A DNA stretch of 6,893 nt from Syntrophomonas sp. (GCA_003444615.1 DLUN01000022.1:6817-13709), one strand, 5' to 3'. Counted from the first letter of the stretch, positions 1-6,530 are shown. Numbers and translations are program-made. The notes: generated by a model from the letters alone, not told the origin.

Positions 1-558
1 CGCCAAGATAATGCGGACCTGCGGCTTACCGAAATAGGGCGTCAAGTGGGATTGGTAAGCGATGAACGGTGGGAAGTTTTTCAGAAAAAAGTTCATCTGC
101 TAGAACAAGAAAAACAAAGATTGCGCGATTATGGTGCTACACCTGCTGATGAGGTAGTAGGAAACATACTGGCCCAAAAAGGAAGCGCCCCCTTAAAGGA
201 GCGGGTTTCTTTATGGGACCTGCTGCGTCGCCCGGAGCTGGAGATCGAGGACTATATAAAAGCTGGTCTAGTGCCCGAGTACGATTTGGATATACTAGAG
301 CAACTGGAAGTCCAGGCTAAATATGAAGGCTATATTAACAAGCAGTATGAACAGGTGCAGCGCTTTGAAAAAATGGAAAGCAGATTAATTCCTGAACAAA
401 TAAACTACGAAAATGTACCGGGCTTGTCCAACGAGGCCAAACAAAAGCTGACCCAGTTCCAACCTATGTCGGTAGGACAAGCGTCCAGAATAGCTGGAGT
501 ATCACCGGCCGATATTAATGTTTTATTAATCTATTTAGAAAAGGAAAGAAGGAAATAA
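1..558 (+). CDS. mnmG: MnmG (GidA), tRNA uridine-5-carboxymethylaminomethyl modification enzyme, C-terminal part
   Basis: The reading frame is open from base 1 and ends at TAA 556-558, so the gene starts outside the window; about 185 C-terminal residues are visible. With MnmE, MnmG installs the 5-carboxymethylaminomethyl group on the wobble uridine of certain tRNAs, using FAD, a folate one-carbon donor and glycine or ammonium. The FAD-binding core lies upstream of the window. What is seen is the conserved C-terminal segment: RQDNADLRLTEIG at the very start, EVQAKYEGYI in the middle, then the helical tail with VPGLSNEAKQKL and GQASRIAGVSPADI, the part known in this family to contact MnmE and tRNA. 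The order mnmG-rsmG-noc is the classical origin-proximal arrangement of Firmicutes. Its stop is in the same frame as the rsmG start, 9 nt further on, consistent with one transcript. Nothing in the visible part looks damaged. Confidence 0.96.
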   Translation, partial: RQDNADLRLTEIGRQVGLVSDERWEVFQKKVHLLEQEKQRLRDYGATPADEVVGNILAQKGSAPLKERVSLWDLLRRPELEIEDYIKAGLVPEYDLDILEQLEVQAKYEGYINKQYEQVQRFEKMESRLIPEQINYENVPGLSNEAKQKLTQFQPMSVGQASRIAGVSPADINVLLIYLEKERRK

Positions 559-567
559 GAGGATTGC

Positions 568-1212
568 ATGGAATATATTAGTAAATTTAGAGAAATGCTC
601 TTGGCTGAAAATCAAAAACATAATTTAGTAAGCCGGCGTACTTTGGAAGAGGATTTTGATAAACACATTAGCGACAGCCAAGAAATACTAAAATATACTT
701 CTCTAGACAATTGCCGCATAGCTGATATGGGCAGCGGAGCAGGATTCCCCGGACTCATTTTAGCTATGCATTGCCCCACAGCCCAGTTTATATTAGTGGA
801 GTCAGATAGAAAAAAAAGCGCCTTTCTAGAAACAGTTGCTCTGGAGTTGGATTTGGGCAATGTAAAAGTGGTAACAAGTCGCCTGGAAAAGCTAGGTCAC
901 GACAGTTATTTTAGAGAGACTTTTGACATAGTTACAGCCCGGGCTTTGGCAGCACTAAACGTATTGCTGGAATATGGAATACCGCTATTAAAAAGCGGTG
1001 GCATTGGCTGGTTCTGGAAGGGCAGCAAAGCCGATGAGGAAGTGGAGCAAGCGCAAAAAGCTCTGCAAGTTCTGCATACTCGAGTGGAAAGCATTTATTG
1101 GTATAAACTTATTGAACAGCGCGACCGAGCACTGGTGAAGGTGGTAAAAGAAAGCCCGACTCCTGCCCAGTATCCACGCAGGACGGGGATTCCATCGAAA
1201 AGGCCCCTGTAA
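568..1212 (+). CDS. rsmG: RsmG (GidB), 16S rRNA (guanine-N7) methyltransferase
   Basis: RsmG uses S-adenosylmethionine to methylate N7 of the 16S rRNA guanine equivalent to E. coli G527 in the 530 loop; its loss is known to give low-level streptomycin resistance. The Rossmann motif I DMGSGAGFPG is at residues 53-62, preceded by the family's N-x-x-x-N-L (N15, N19, L20) and KH..DS (32-37) signatures. It is followed by the VTARAL segment, a lysine in FWKGSK, and the C-terminal YPRRTGIPSKRPL tail. The protein is 214 residues, about 25 shorter than B. subtilis RsmG; the missing part is the N-terminal helix. Upstream extension is impossible, because TAA 556-558 is in the same frame 9 nt before this ATG. 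A modest AGAGGA Shine-Dalgarno lies within that gap. It is co-transcribed with mnmG, and noc follows 15 nt after its stop. Confidence 0.93.
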   Translation: MEYISKFREMLLAENQKHNLVSRRTLEEDFDKHISDSQEILKYTSLDNCRIADMGSGAGFPGLILAMHCPTAQFILVESDRKKSAFLETVALELDLGNVKVVTSRLEKLGHDSYFRETFDIVTARALAALNVLLEYGIPLLKSGGIGWFWKGSKADEEVEQAQKALQVLHTRVESIYWYKLIEQRDRALVKVVKESPTPAQYPRRTGIPSKRPL

Positions 1213-1227
1213 AGGAGGAGTTCTGGT

Positions 1228-2088
1228 ATGGTGATGAAACGGTTGGAAAAGCTGTTAGGTAAGTCCGATTCAGTGCAGGTGGAGGAAATTGAACTAACTC
1301 GCATTGAGCCCAGTCCCTATCAGGCGCGCCGTCAGTTTGAGGAAAGAGAATTGTCTGATTTGGCTCAATCAATTGAAAACTACGGAGTAATCCAACCTAT
1401 TGTGATCCGCCCGGTGGGAGAGAAGTTTCAGATTGTGGCCGGAGAAAGGCGTTATCGCGCTTGTGCATTACTAGGGCTTCGCACGATCCCTGCTATTGTG
1501 CAAAAGATGGAAGACGAAAGGGCAGCAGCAGTATCTTTAATAGAAAATTTACAAAGACGAGAACTCAACTATTTTGAGGAGGCGCTGGCCTATCAAATGC
1601 TGATCGAAGGGTTTGGGCTGACCCAGGATGAATTGGCCAAACGCATAGGCAAAAGCCAATCAGCCATTGCCAATAAATTGCGCTTGCTGAAACTGCCGGA
1701 ACCCATTCGCGACCTTATATCCCCGGAGATAATCACTGAACGCCATGCCCGTTCTTTACTGAAGCTAACTGCTCCGGAAATGCAGATGGAAGTGCTGCGT
1801 CAGATTTACGAACGGGACTTAAATGTTAAGGAAACAGAAAAACTGGTGGAAGAACTGAGTCATAATAACATTCCCCGGGAAAGCGGCCTAAGGGATGATG
1901 GCCAAAGTGTTTCCATGGTTATCAGAGATGCCCGTATATTTATAAATACCATCAAGGAAACCGTTAAAAGAGCCCGTCAAACGGGAGTAGATATCTCCAT
2001 GACCGAACGCAATGGGGAGGAAGAATATGAATTGCTCATAAAAGTACGCAAACAAAAACGAGGAAATGTGCTAACATTGCCCCGCTAG
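1228..2088 (+). CDS. noc: Noc, nucleoid occlusion protein (ParB-family CTPase)
   Basis: Noc binds NBS sites over much of the chromosome, spreads as a CTP-dependent clamp and links DNA to the membrane, so that FtsZ rings do not form over the nucleoid. Seen here (286 residues): a short basic amphipathic N-terminus (residues 1-12) like the membrane-targeting helix of B. subtilis Noc; the CTP-binding ParB/Noc N-domain with GERRYR at 72-77 and ENLQRRELN near 106-114; then a helix-turn-helix. The four positions that separate Noc from ParB DNA specificity read Q144, K150, K155 and R172. These are the Noc residues with the exact 6/5/17 spacing known from the family, so this is Noc and not a second ParB. 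The ATG at 1228 is preferred over the ATG at 1234, because GGAGG at 1214-1218 is 9 nt upstream of the first. It follows rsmG by 15 nt and ends before a terminator hairpin. Unusually, parA does not follow directly. Confidence 0.93.
   Translation: MVMKRLEKLLGKSDSVQVEEIELTRIEPSPYQARRQFEERELSDLAQSIENYGVIQPIVIRPVGEKFQIVAGERRYRACALLGLRTIPAIVQKMEDERAAAVSLIENLQRRELNYFEEALAYQMLIEGFGLTQDELAKRIGKSQSAIANKLRLLKLPEPIRDLISPEIITERHARSLLKLTAPEMQMEVLRQIYERDLNVKETEKLVEELSHNNIPRESGLRDDGQSVSMVIRDARIFINTIKETVKRARQTGVDISMTERNGEEEYELLIKVRKQKRGNVLTLPR
1870..1883. promoter_or_regulatory. Possible degenerate Noc-binding site (NBS) inside noc
   Basis: The stretch ATTCCCCGGGAAAG matches the B. subtilis NBS consensus ATTTCCCGGGAAAT at 12 of 14 positions, around an intact CCCGGG core. 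It lies within the noc coding sequence. Noc sites are scattered genome-wide, so one here would be unremarkable, but two mismatches in a coding region can arise by chance. Other CCCGGG cores in the window fit less well. Confidence 0.25.
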
Positions 2089-2128
2089 AAGTAAAAATTA
2101 AATCATAACCCTCCATACCTAAGTAAAG

Positions 2129-2157
2129 AAAAGAGGCCTCACAAGGAGGCCTTTTTT
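2129..2157. terminator. Bidirectional intrinsic terminator between noc and the CoA-transferase pair
   Basis: The arms 2129-2140 (AAAAGAGGCCTC) and 2146-2157 (GAGGCCTTTTTT) pair over 12 bp with one G-T wobble around a 5-nt ACAAG loop. On the plus strand the stem runs into TTTTTT, ending the noc transcript. On the minus strand the GAGGCCTC arm is followed by TTTTCTTTAC, so the same hairpin can stop transcripts coming from the CoA-transferase genes. Its position between convergent genes fits both roles. Confidence 0.85.
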
Positions 2158-2163
2158 GACGGT

Positions 2164-2193
2164 TTGCTTGGCCCCCGGAAAGGGGCCAAGCAA
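2164..2193. terminator. Second GC-rich hairpin downstream of the CoA-transferase operon
   Basis: TTGCTTGGCCCC (2164-2175) and GGGGCCAAGCAA (2182-2193) are perfect 12-nt inverted repeats around a 6-nt CGGAAA loop. The hairpin lies 23 bp past the stop of the minus-strand CoA-transferase gene. There is no T-run on either side, so alone it is a weak intrinsic terminator. It may instead protect the 3' end of the message, with termination happening at the neighbouring hairpin at 2129-2157. Confidence 0.6.
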
Positions 2194-2216
2194 TATTAAT
2201 AAAGTAACGATATCAA

Positions 2217-2999
2217 TTAGGTCCCGGGCATTTTGGTAAAGACACCGCGAGGATCCACCACAGTACGCAAAATCTCTAAAACTTCATCTGGTGGAGGCTC
2301 GACGGTTTCAATCTTATCAGGTACCAAAAGTTCAAAACCTGTACATGCTTGAGCAATTTCTACAGTCATTCCCGGATTTAAAGCCTTGATACGCATTCTT
2401 TTACTAACTGGTTCGAAGTCATATACGCCTACCTGGGTTACAACCGCTATGGGACCTCCATATAGCCCAGCTTTTTGCCGGCTGTCTCCACCGTCTAAAA
2501 AGCCAGGGGTGGTTAAAAAATCCACTCTTTCCGGAAAACGGTCGGGAGTCTGTAACCCTACTAAAACGGATTTTTCAGTAAGCGAACCAATATCGTTTCC
2601 GCCGCCGCTGCCAGGCAGAATCGACTTTAAATTTTCATAACTACCGATTACGGAAGTGTTAACATTTCCATACATGTCAATTTGGGCTCCGCCTTGGAAG
2701 GCAATATCCACATATCCCAGAGCACATTGGCCAAATGAAATAGCCATTTCCATAGACATGGGTGCTTTGCGGAAAGTAAAGGGATCCCCTACAGACCAGG
2801 GCATATCGCAGCCTTCACTGGGGTCTTGGCCACCGCTTTCAAAAACCATAGTTATATTTTTAGCATGGGTTTGATGAGCCAGCATGGCTCCAACCATGGG
2901 AAGGCCGGTTCCTACGTATACTATTTGTCCGTCTTCAATCAACAAAGACAAGTTATAGGCCAGCATTTCCAACGGATTAGCAGGTGCTACATTGCTCAT
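2217..2999 (-). CDS. Glutaconate-type CoA-transferase, subunit B (catalytic)
   Basis: This is the beta subunit of a family I (class I) CoA-transferase that moves CoA between an acyl-CoA and a free carboxylate through a glutamyl-CoA thioester intermediate; it should be cytoplasmic. It resembles GctB of Acidaminococcus. The sequence shows the GTGLPMVGAMLA segment, then VFESGG with the nucleophile glutamate, the turn DMYGNVN (about 108-114) and the glycine loop PGSGGGNDIGSL (about 129-140). The ATG at 2999 is chosen because a GGAGGG element ends 5 nt before it. A GTG 15 nt upstream (3014) is in frame but overlaps that ribosome site. With the 2999 start the protein has 260 residues and the nucleophile is Glu54, the same number as in Acidaminococcus GctB. 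The presence of this residue argues against the IpdB ring-hydrolase relatives, which lack it. The substrate cannot be read from sequence. It lies 15 nt after subunit A and is surely co-translated with it. Confidence 0.88.
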   Translation of the reverse strand: MSNVAPANPLEMLAYNLSLLIEDGQIVYVGTGLPMVGAMLAHQTHAKNITMVFESGGQDPSEGCDMPWSVGDPFTFRKAPMSMEMAISFGQCALGYVDIAFQGGAQIDMYGNVNTSVIGSYENLKSILPGSGGGNDIGSLTEKSVLVGLQTPDRFPERVDFLTTPGFLDGGDSRQKAGLYGGPIAVVTQVGVYDFEPVSKRMRIKALNPGMTVEIAQACTGFELLVPDKIETVEPPPDEVLEILRTVVDPRGVFTKMPGT

Positions 3000-3014
3000 G
3001 ATTTCCCTCCTCAC

Positions 3015-4061
3015 TTAATCCCTTTTGGGTATTACTTCTTGATAATGGAAACTGATAGCAGTATCGTCGGCGACGCCTTCGGCTGCCTCCACTAAGCGGC
3101 GGGCGTGATCAATAACGCGAATGCCCCCAGCTTTTTCTATAAAGTCATACTGGTCCTTTGTATTCATAATCCAGTTATCAGTGTAATCAAGCATATTTTC
3201 GTGAGTATAAGTTCCAATGCGGACTAAGAATTCCCACCACTCACGATTCCAGTAGTAATGACCTGGGCAGCAACCTGGATAAGCTCCATAGGGTAACTCA
3301 ACTACTGCATCAACATACCAGAAGGGGATGCTGGCATTACCCTTATCTCTAATAGTCATTTCCGGAACAATTCGCTCTGCGGTAATTATGACTTTACGGC
3401 ACGCTGCGGCTAAAGCGACATCGTTAATGGCAGGGCCATAAATAACAGCATTGCCATAACGGTCTGCCTGCTGAACATGGATGATGCAGACATCGGGAAA
3501 TAGGGCGGGAATCATACAAACGGGGTCTTCTTCATCACTGACCGGATTATTAATAACTTTGACATAGGGGTTTTTGGTAACCATGTCGGTTCCCAGTAAC
3601 TGCTTAGAGGCGATGCAGGGGGACCCTAATTGGGCGGCCTTAAAACCTTGAGCCATAGAGCCATGACTCCAAATAGAATAGATTTGGGCATATTTTTCTT
3701 TTATCATACGAGCAAAGTTTTTATCATTGCCGCGCATTTCTACGCCCACATAGGAAAGGTGTAGGCCTGTCATGCAGCCCCGGGACATCATATATGAGGT
3801 GTTAGACATGGGGGAACCAATACCAGTAAGGTTCTTTTTCTGTTGACGAACAAGTTCAAAATAGGCTTGAATAGGACTTCTTACGTAAGAAAAGCCCGTT
3901 TCCGCAAAAATGTCACCATCCCAGACAAATTCTGCGATAGCTTCTGATAAGGACATACGCTTGTCCCTCTTACGACGATCTTTTTTTAGATGGAATTCAC
4001 GGGCGTCTCTGTAATCAATAAGACGCTTGAGATGGTCTTCGTTGGAATACTTATGATCCAT
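3015..4061 (-). CDS. Glutaconate-type CoA-transferase, subunit A
   Basis: This is the alpha subunit partner of the gene downstream; the two together form the active site of a family I CoA-transferase (GctA-like). The core starts near residue 36 (MSLSEAIAEFVWDGD) and includes the TGFSYVRSPI segment, HVQQADRYGN at 195-204, VIITAERIV and the proline/glycine-rich PGCCPGHYYWNREWWE region typical of GctA/IpdA-like subunits. At 348 residues it is longer than GctA (about 320), because of a highly charged, lysine/arginine-rich N-terminal extension of about 35 residues. The ATG at 4061 has a textbook AAGGAGG 9 nt upstream, so it is the preferred start. An internal ATG at 3956 also has AGAGGG 8 nt upstream and would give a 313-residue protein of normal family length. 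The gene points against its neighbours noc and parA, and the pair looks like an inserted metabolic operon. Confidence 0.87.
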   Translation of the reverse strand: MDHKYSNEDHLKRLIDYRDAREFHLKKDRRKRDKRMSLSEAIAEFVWDGDIFAETGFSYVRSPIQAYFELVRQQKKNLTGIGSPMSNTSYMMSRGCMTGLHLSYVGVEMRGNDKNFARMIKEKYAQIYSIWSHGSMAQGFKAAQLGSPCIASKQLLGTDMVTKNPYVKVINNPVSDEEDPVCMIPALFPDVCIIHVQQADRYGNAVIYGPAINDVALAAACRKVIITAERIVPEMTIRDKGNASIPFWYVDAVVELPYGAYPGCCPGHYYWNREWWEFLVRIGTYTHENMLDYTDNWIMNTKDQYDFIEKAGGIRVIDHARRLVEAAEGVADDTAISFHYQEVIPKRD

Positions 4062-4255
4062 AAAGATGAACCTCCTTATTTATTTAAGTAAGAGAGAGCA
4101 TAAGAAGACCGGCTCGAATCACCCCCCCCAAACGAGTTCCGCTTTCGATTGAGATCATAATAAGGAGAAATATTGCTGGTTTATGCAAAACTCCCATTAA
4201 ACAGCGACTAGTGTAAATTTTCCGAAAATAGAAAATCACCGTATGTAATAAATAT

Positions 4256-4284
4256 ATTATAAATAGATAACAGTTAGCTAACAA
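4256..4284 (-). promoter_or_regulatory. Candidate sigma-A promoter for the CoA-transferase operon
   Basis: On the minus strand TTGTTA (4284-4279) and a perfect TATAAT (4261-4256) are separated by 17 nt. The -35 box matches the consensus at 4 of 6 and the -10 at 6 of 6. Transcription would begin near 4249, giving a leader of about 190 nt before the subunit A ATG. The surroundings are very AT-rich, so chance matches are possible, but the spacing is ideal and no better candidate was seen nearer the gene. Confidence 0.5.
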
Positions 4285-4521
4285 CAAGAAAATTAGAAAT
4301 AGCTCAGAAAACGGAATAATATGACAAAAACATAGCATAAACGCAGAAAAAGCAATATCATAAAACGAGATAAGTAGAGCAGGTTATGACATAGAGCCAA
4401 AAGGCGCACAGTGATATCGTAAAGAGCCAACCAAGGAAAAACTCACGTAGAATAAACTTTAATCTTTATCAAGAAGGGCAATAAGATGATTAGGTTAGCT
4501 CTTAGTCAAATACAAAATGGT

Positions 4522-4536
4522 TGTTATACGTGAACA
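4522..4536. promoter_or_regulatory. Degenerate parS-like sequence upstream of parA
   Basis: TGTTATACGTGAACA resembles the parS consensus TGTTNCACGTGAAACA with one substitution and one deleted A, and ends 79 bp before the parA ATG. The half sites TGTT and AACA are intact but the central spacing is shortened by one base, which should weaken ParB binding. It could be an autoregulatory site, a decayed parS or coincidence. Confidence 0.2.
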
Positions 4537-4615
4537 GTTTGTTTTCATTAGCAGGATTTATTAGTCAAGCAGGCGAAGTAATTTTAGGTTAGGGACTAGA
4601 AAGGGCGATTGGTCA

Positions 4616-5407
4616 ATGTCAAAGGTAATAGCAATTGCAAATCAAAAAGGCGGAGTGGGCAAAACTACTACTGCCATTAACCTGGCAGGATACATAGCTC
4701 AGGAAGGATATAAGGTATTGCTTATTGATGCCGACCCCCAGGGCAATGCTACCAGCGGGCTGGGGGTACAGCGGAGAAGATTAAAAGTATGTATTTATGA
4801 CCTGCTTATTAATGGACTCCAGCCTCAGCAGGTTATTACGCAGACACGAATAAATCGCCTTCATCTTTTACCGGCAACTATACAACTAGCTGGTGCCGAG
4901 GTAGAGTTAGTAGCCCAGGAAAACAGAGAAGCGGCCTTGCGCGAAGCTATAGAGCCTATAAGGGATAGATACGATTATATTTTTATTGACTGTCCCCCAT
5001 CACTAGGATTGCTTACTTTGAACGGACTAGTGGCGGCTGATTCTGTTTTGGTACCATTGCAGTGTGAATATTATGCGTTAGAAGGCCTTACTCAGCTAAT
5101 GGATACCCTTCAGCGGATAAGAAAACGATTAAATCCACAATTAACACTCGAAGGAATTGTTTTTACCATGTTCGATGGACGAACCAACTTGTCTATTCAG
5201 GTAGTGGACGAAGTTAAGAAACACTTTCGCAAGGAGATCTATCGAACCATAATACCGAGAAACATTAGGCTTAGTGAAGCGCCCAGTCATGGAAAACCAA
5301 TTATGCTATATGATCCGCGTTCCCGGGGAGCAGAAGTATATGCGGAATTGGCCAAGGAGGTGTTAGAGCGTGTCAAAAAAGGAGCGCGGCTTGGGAAGAG
5401 GACTTGA
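4616..5407 (+). CDS. parA: ParA/Soj chromosome-partitioning ATPase
   Basis: ParA is a deviant Walker ATPase that dimerises on ATP, binds DNA non-specifically and, stimulated by ParB at parS, drives origin segregation; in B. subtilis Soj it also controls DnaA. Seen here (263 residues): the deviant P-loop KGGVGKTT at 11-18 with signature Lys11 and Lys16, the A' motif [13 protein letters not shown] from residue 38, and Walker B FIDCPPS with Asp125. Gly12, Lys16 and Asp40 carry the same numbers as the classical Soj mutant positions, which supports the chosen ATG. The ribosome site is modest: AAAGGG at 4600-4605, 10 nt upstream. The C-terminus is slightly longer than usual, because the frame runs 38 nt into parB. 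It forms an operon with parB and is separated from noc by the CoA-transferase pair. Confidence 0.95.
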   Translation: MSKVIAIANQKGGVGKTTTAINLAGYIAQEGYKVLLIDADPQGNATSGLGVQRRRLKVCIYDLLINGLQPQQVITQTRINRLHLLPATIQLAGAEVELVAQENREAALREAIEPIRDRYDYIFIDCPPSLGLLTLNGLVAADSVLVPLQCEYYALEGLTQLMDTLQRIRKRLNPQLTLEGIVFTMFDGRTNLSIQVVDEVKKHFRKEIYRTIIPRNIRLSEAPSHGKPIMLYDPRSRGAEVYAELAKEVLERVKKGARLGKRT

Positions 5408-6212
5408 CGCCCTACTGGCAGGAACGATGGATGGAGATTATGAACCGGTGCGCGAGATGAATATTGACGAGATACATCCCCGTGCCGATCAGCCTCGGAA
5501 AAGATTTGAAGAAGAATCGTTACAGGAATTAGCTGATTCCATAAAAGAGCATGGAATATTGCAGCCAGTGTTGGTTCGCCCCCTTAAAAACGGATATGAA
5601 ATAATTGCTGGGGAGCGGCGCTGGCGGGCCGCTCAACTGGCGGGTTTATCTTTTATTCCTGTAGTAGTTCGTGACATTGACGATCAGAAAGCGGCGGAGA
5701 TAACTTTAATAGAAAATATTCAGCGGGATGATCTGACTGTTGTGGAGGAAGCAAGAGCTTACCGGAGATTGGCAGATCAGTTTGGATACACACAGGAAGT
5801 TATTGCCGAGAGGATCGGCAAGAGCAGAGCATATGTAGCCAACACCATGCGCATTCTAAACCTGCCTGAGGAAATACTACAGATGCTGGAAGAAGGCCAA
5901 TTGAATGCCGGGCATGTTCGCCCATTATTATCACTACCATCGGCCGAACAGCAATTGGCAGCTGCTAAGGAAATAGCGGAGAACAAAATGACCGTAAGAC
6001 AGGTCGAATCTAAGGTGAAAAAGAAACAGATCAAACTCAATATTCCCCCCGATAAGCCGGTGGAACTAATCGAGATTCAGGAAAAAATTCAGCAGCATTT
6101 TGCTACCCGGGCGGCAGTTACCCGGCAGGGCAAAGGAGGCAAAATCGAAATAGCTTTTTACAGCGATGAGGATTTAGAAAGAATTCTGGAACTAATGGGG
6201 ATCTTGGAATAG
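5370..6212 (+). CDS. parB: ParB/Spo0J chromosome-partitioning protein
   Basis: ParB loads at parS, closes as a CTP-dependent sliding clamp, spreads on DNA, recruits SMC condensin and stimulates ParA. Seen here (280 residues): the N-terminal ParA-activating motif LGRGLDALL at 8-16 with Arg10; the CTPase domain with GERRWR at 81-86 and ENIQRDDL at 115-122; the helix-turn-helix around [14 protein letters not shown] (150-163); and a C-terminal dimerisation domain ending [11 protein letters not shown]. The specificity positions are R153, T159, N164 and G181. Three match parS-binding ParB, with Asn in place of the Ala seen in Caulobacter; none match Noc. The start is GTG 5370, with AAGGAGG at 5354-5360 and a 9-nt spacer. 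It overlaps the 3' end of parA by 38 nt in another frame, implying translational coupling. A parS-like site follows 28 bp after its stop. Confidence 0.95.
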   Translation: MSKKERGLGRGLDALLAGTMDGDYEPVREMNIDEIHPRADQPRKRFEEESLQELADSIKEHGILQPVLVRPLKNGYEIIAGERRWRAAQLAGLSFIPVVVRDIDDQKAAEITLIENIQRDDLTVVEEARAYRRLADQFGYTQEVIAERIGKSRAYVANTMRILNLPEEILQMLEEGQLNAGHVRPLLSLPSAEQQLAAAKEIAENKMTVRQVESKVKKKQIKLNIPPDKPVELIEIQEKIQQHFATRAAVTRQGKGGKIEIAFYSDEDLERILELMGILE

Positions 6213-6240
6213 AGGTTATGGTTTTTATCAAAGACAGAAA

Positions 6241-6256
6241 TGATTCACGTGAAACA
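6241..6256. other. parS centromere-like site
   Basis: TGATTCACGTGAAACA matches the 16-bp parS consensus TGTTNCACGTGAAACA at every defined position except the third, with the CACGTG core and the right half intact. It lies 28 bp beyond the parB stop, a typical place for an origin-proximal parS, and the neighbouring parB encodes the residues known for parS recognition. It would serve as a ParB loading site and SMC entry point. Confidence 0.8.
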
Positions 6257-6304
6257 TTCTGTTTTGGTTTAAAACAAGTCTGGTTTGTCATTGTTGTGAA
6301 AATA

Positions 6305-6530
6305 CCTCTTACAGTTGTCCTCATGGCAGTAGGTTGGCCATGAGCACCTTGGTGTAGGATCCGATATAGTCGGTGAAGATGGGCGGAGGTCGGGGAGGCG
6401 AGGGACAGGACGTCCGTAAGAGGGCTACAAAACAGGATGTTTTGTTTAGCCCGGTACCCCCTGAGTCGCACATCAAGCCGTTAACTATATCGTGACGGCG
6501 GAATAGGTGCGCATGGAGAACCTACTGGCT
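6305..6530. ncRNA. Candidate structured RNA with loop-tail pseudoknot, family unknown
   Basis: No recognised gene covers this stretch, yet exact complements nest in order. CTCATGGC/GCCATGAG (6320-6327, 6337-6344) forms an 8-bp hairpin, whose loop region CAGTAGGTT (6327-6335) is the exact complement of AACCTACTG at 6519-6527, giving a pseudoknot. Inside are GCACCT/AGGTGC (6344-6349, 6505-6510) and CGATATAGT/ACTATATCG (6362-6370, 6484-6492), continued by CGG/CCG. Short helices follow: GATG/CATC, GCG/CGC and GGGG/CCCC. The terminal hairpin is GGGCTA-CAAAAC / GTTTTG-TT-TAGCCC (6422-6452). The span is about 210 nt. The transcribed strand is unclear: almost all pairs are Watson-Crick, and no convincing promoter was seen (a TTGTCA at 6285-6290 lacks a -10 box). 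HEARO/omega-like RNA, OLE, GOLLD or ROOL are possible classes I cannot confirm by eye. Confidence 0.5.

Larger units (their letters stand above)
4062..4615. other. 554-bp AT-rich intergenic region between divergent CoA-transferase and parA genes
   Basis: No credible gene was found. Composition is strongly AT-rich (4201-4260 is 16 of 60 G+C). It holds the minus-strand promoter candidate at 4256-4284, a run of eight C at 4122-4129 in that operon's leader, and near parA two copies each of TTAGTCAA (4502-4509, 4561-4568) and TTAGGTTAG (about 4491 and 4585). A minus-strand frame at 4084-4338 would encode a hydrophobic 84-residue peptide, but has no ribosome site and reads like translated AT-rich spacer. 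I could not identify a convincing parA promoter, although one must lie here, since the noc transcript is cut off by a terminator. Confidence 0.6.

Noticed and set aside
612..1372. Several minus-strand ORFs of 62-87 residues across rsmG and the start of noc
   Set aside because: They are antisense shadows of well-supported genes without ribosome sites or recognisable products.
2999..3014. GTG 3014 as the start of CoA-transferase subunit B
   Set aside because: It would place the AGGAGGG ribosome site inside the coding region and leave the GTG without its own site; ATG 2999 fits the family numbering.
4111..4130. GGCTCGAATC resembling a tRNA T-arm
   Set aside because: No acceptor, anticodon or D-arm partners were found around it on either strand.
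4084..4338. Minus-strand 84-residue hydrophobic ORF
   Set aside because: It has no ribosome binding site, its sequence is that of translated AT-rich spacer, and it overlaps the candidate promoter and leader of the CoA-transferase operon.
6362..6373. GATATAGTC resembling a group I intron core element, and GGAGAACCTA at 6515-6524 resembling group II intron domain I
   Set aside because: The other conserved core elements and domain V were not found in the right order; the similarity is too short.
6118..6471. Minus-strand 117-residue ORF
   Set aside because: It runs antisense into the conserved 3' end of parB and over parS and the hairpins, and no family features are visible.
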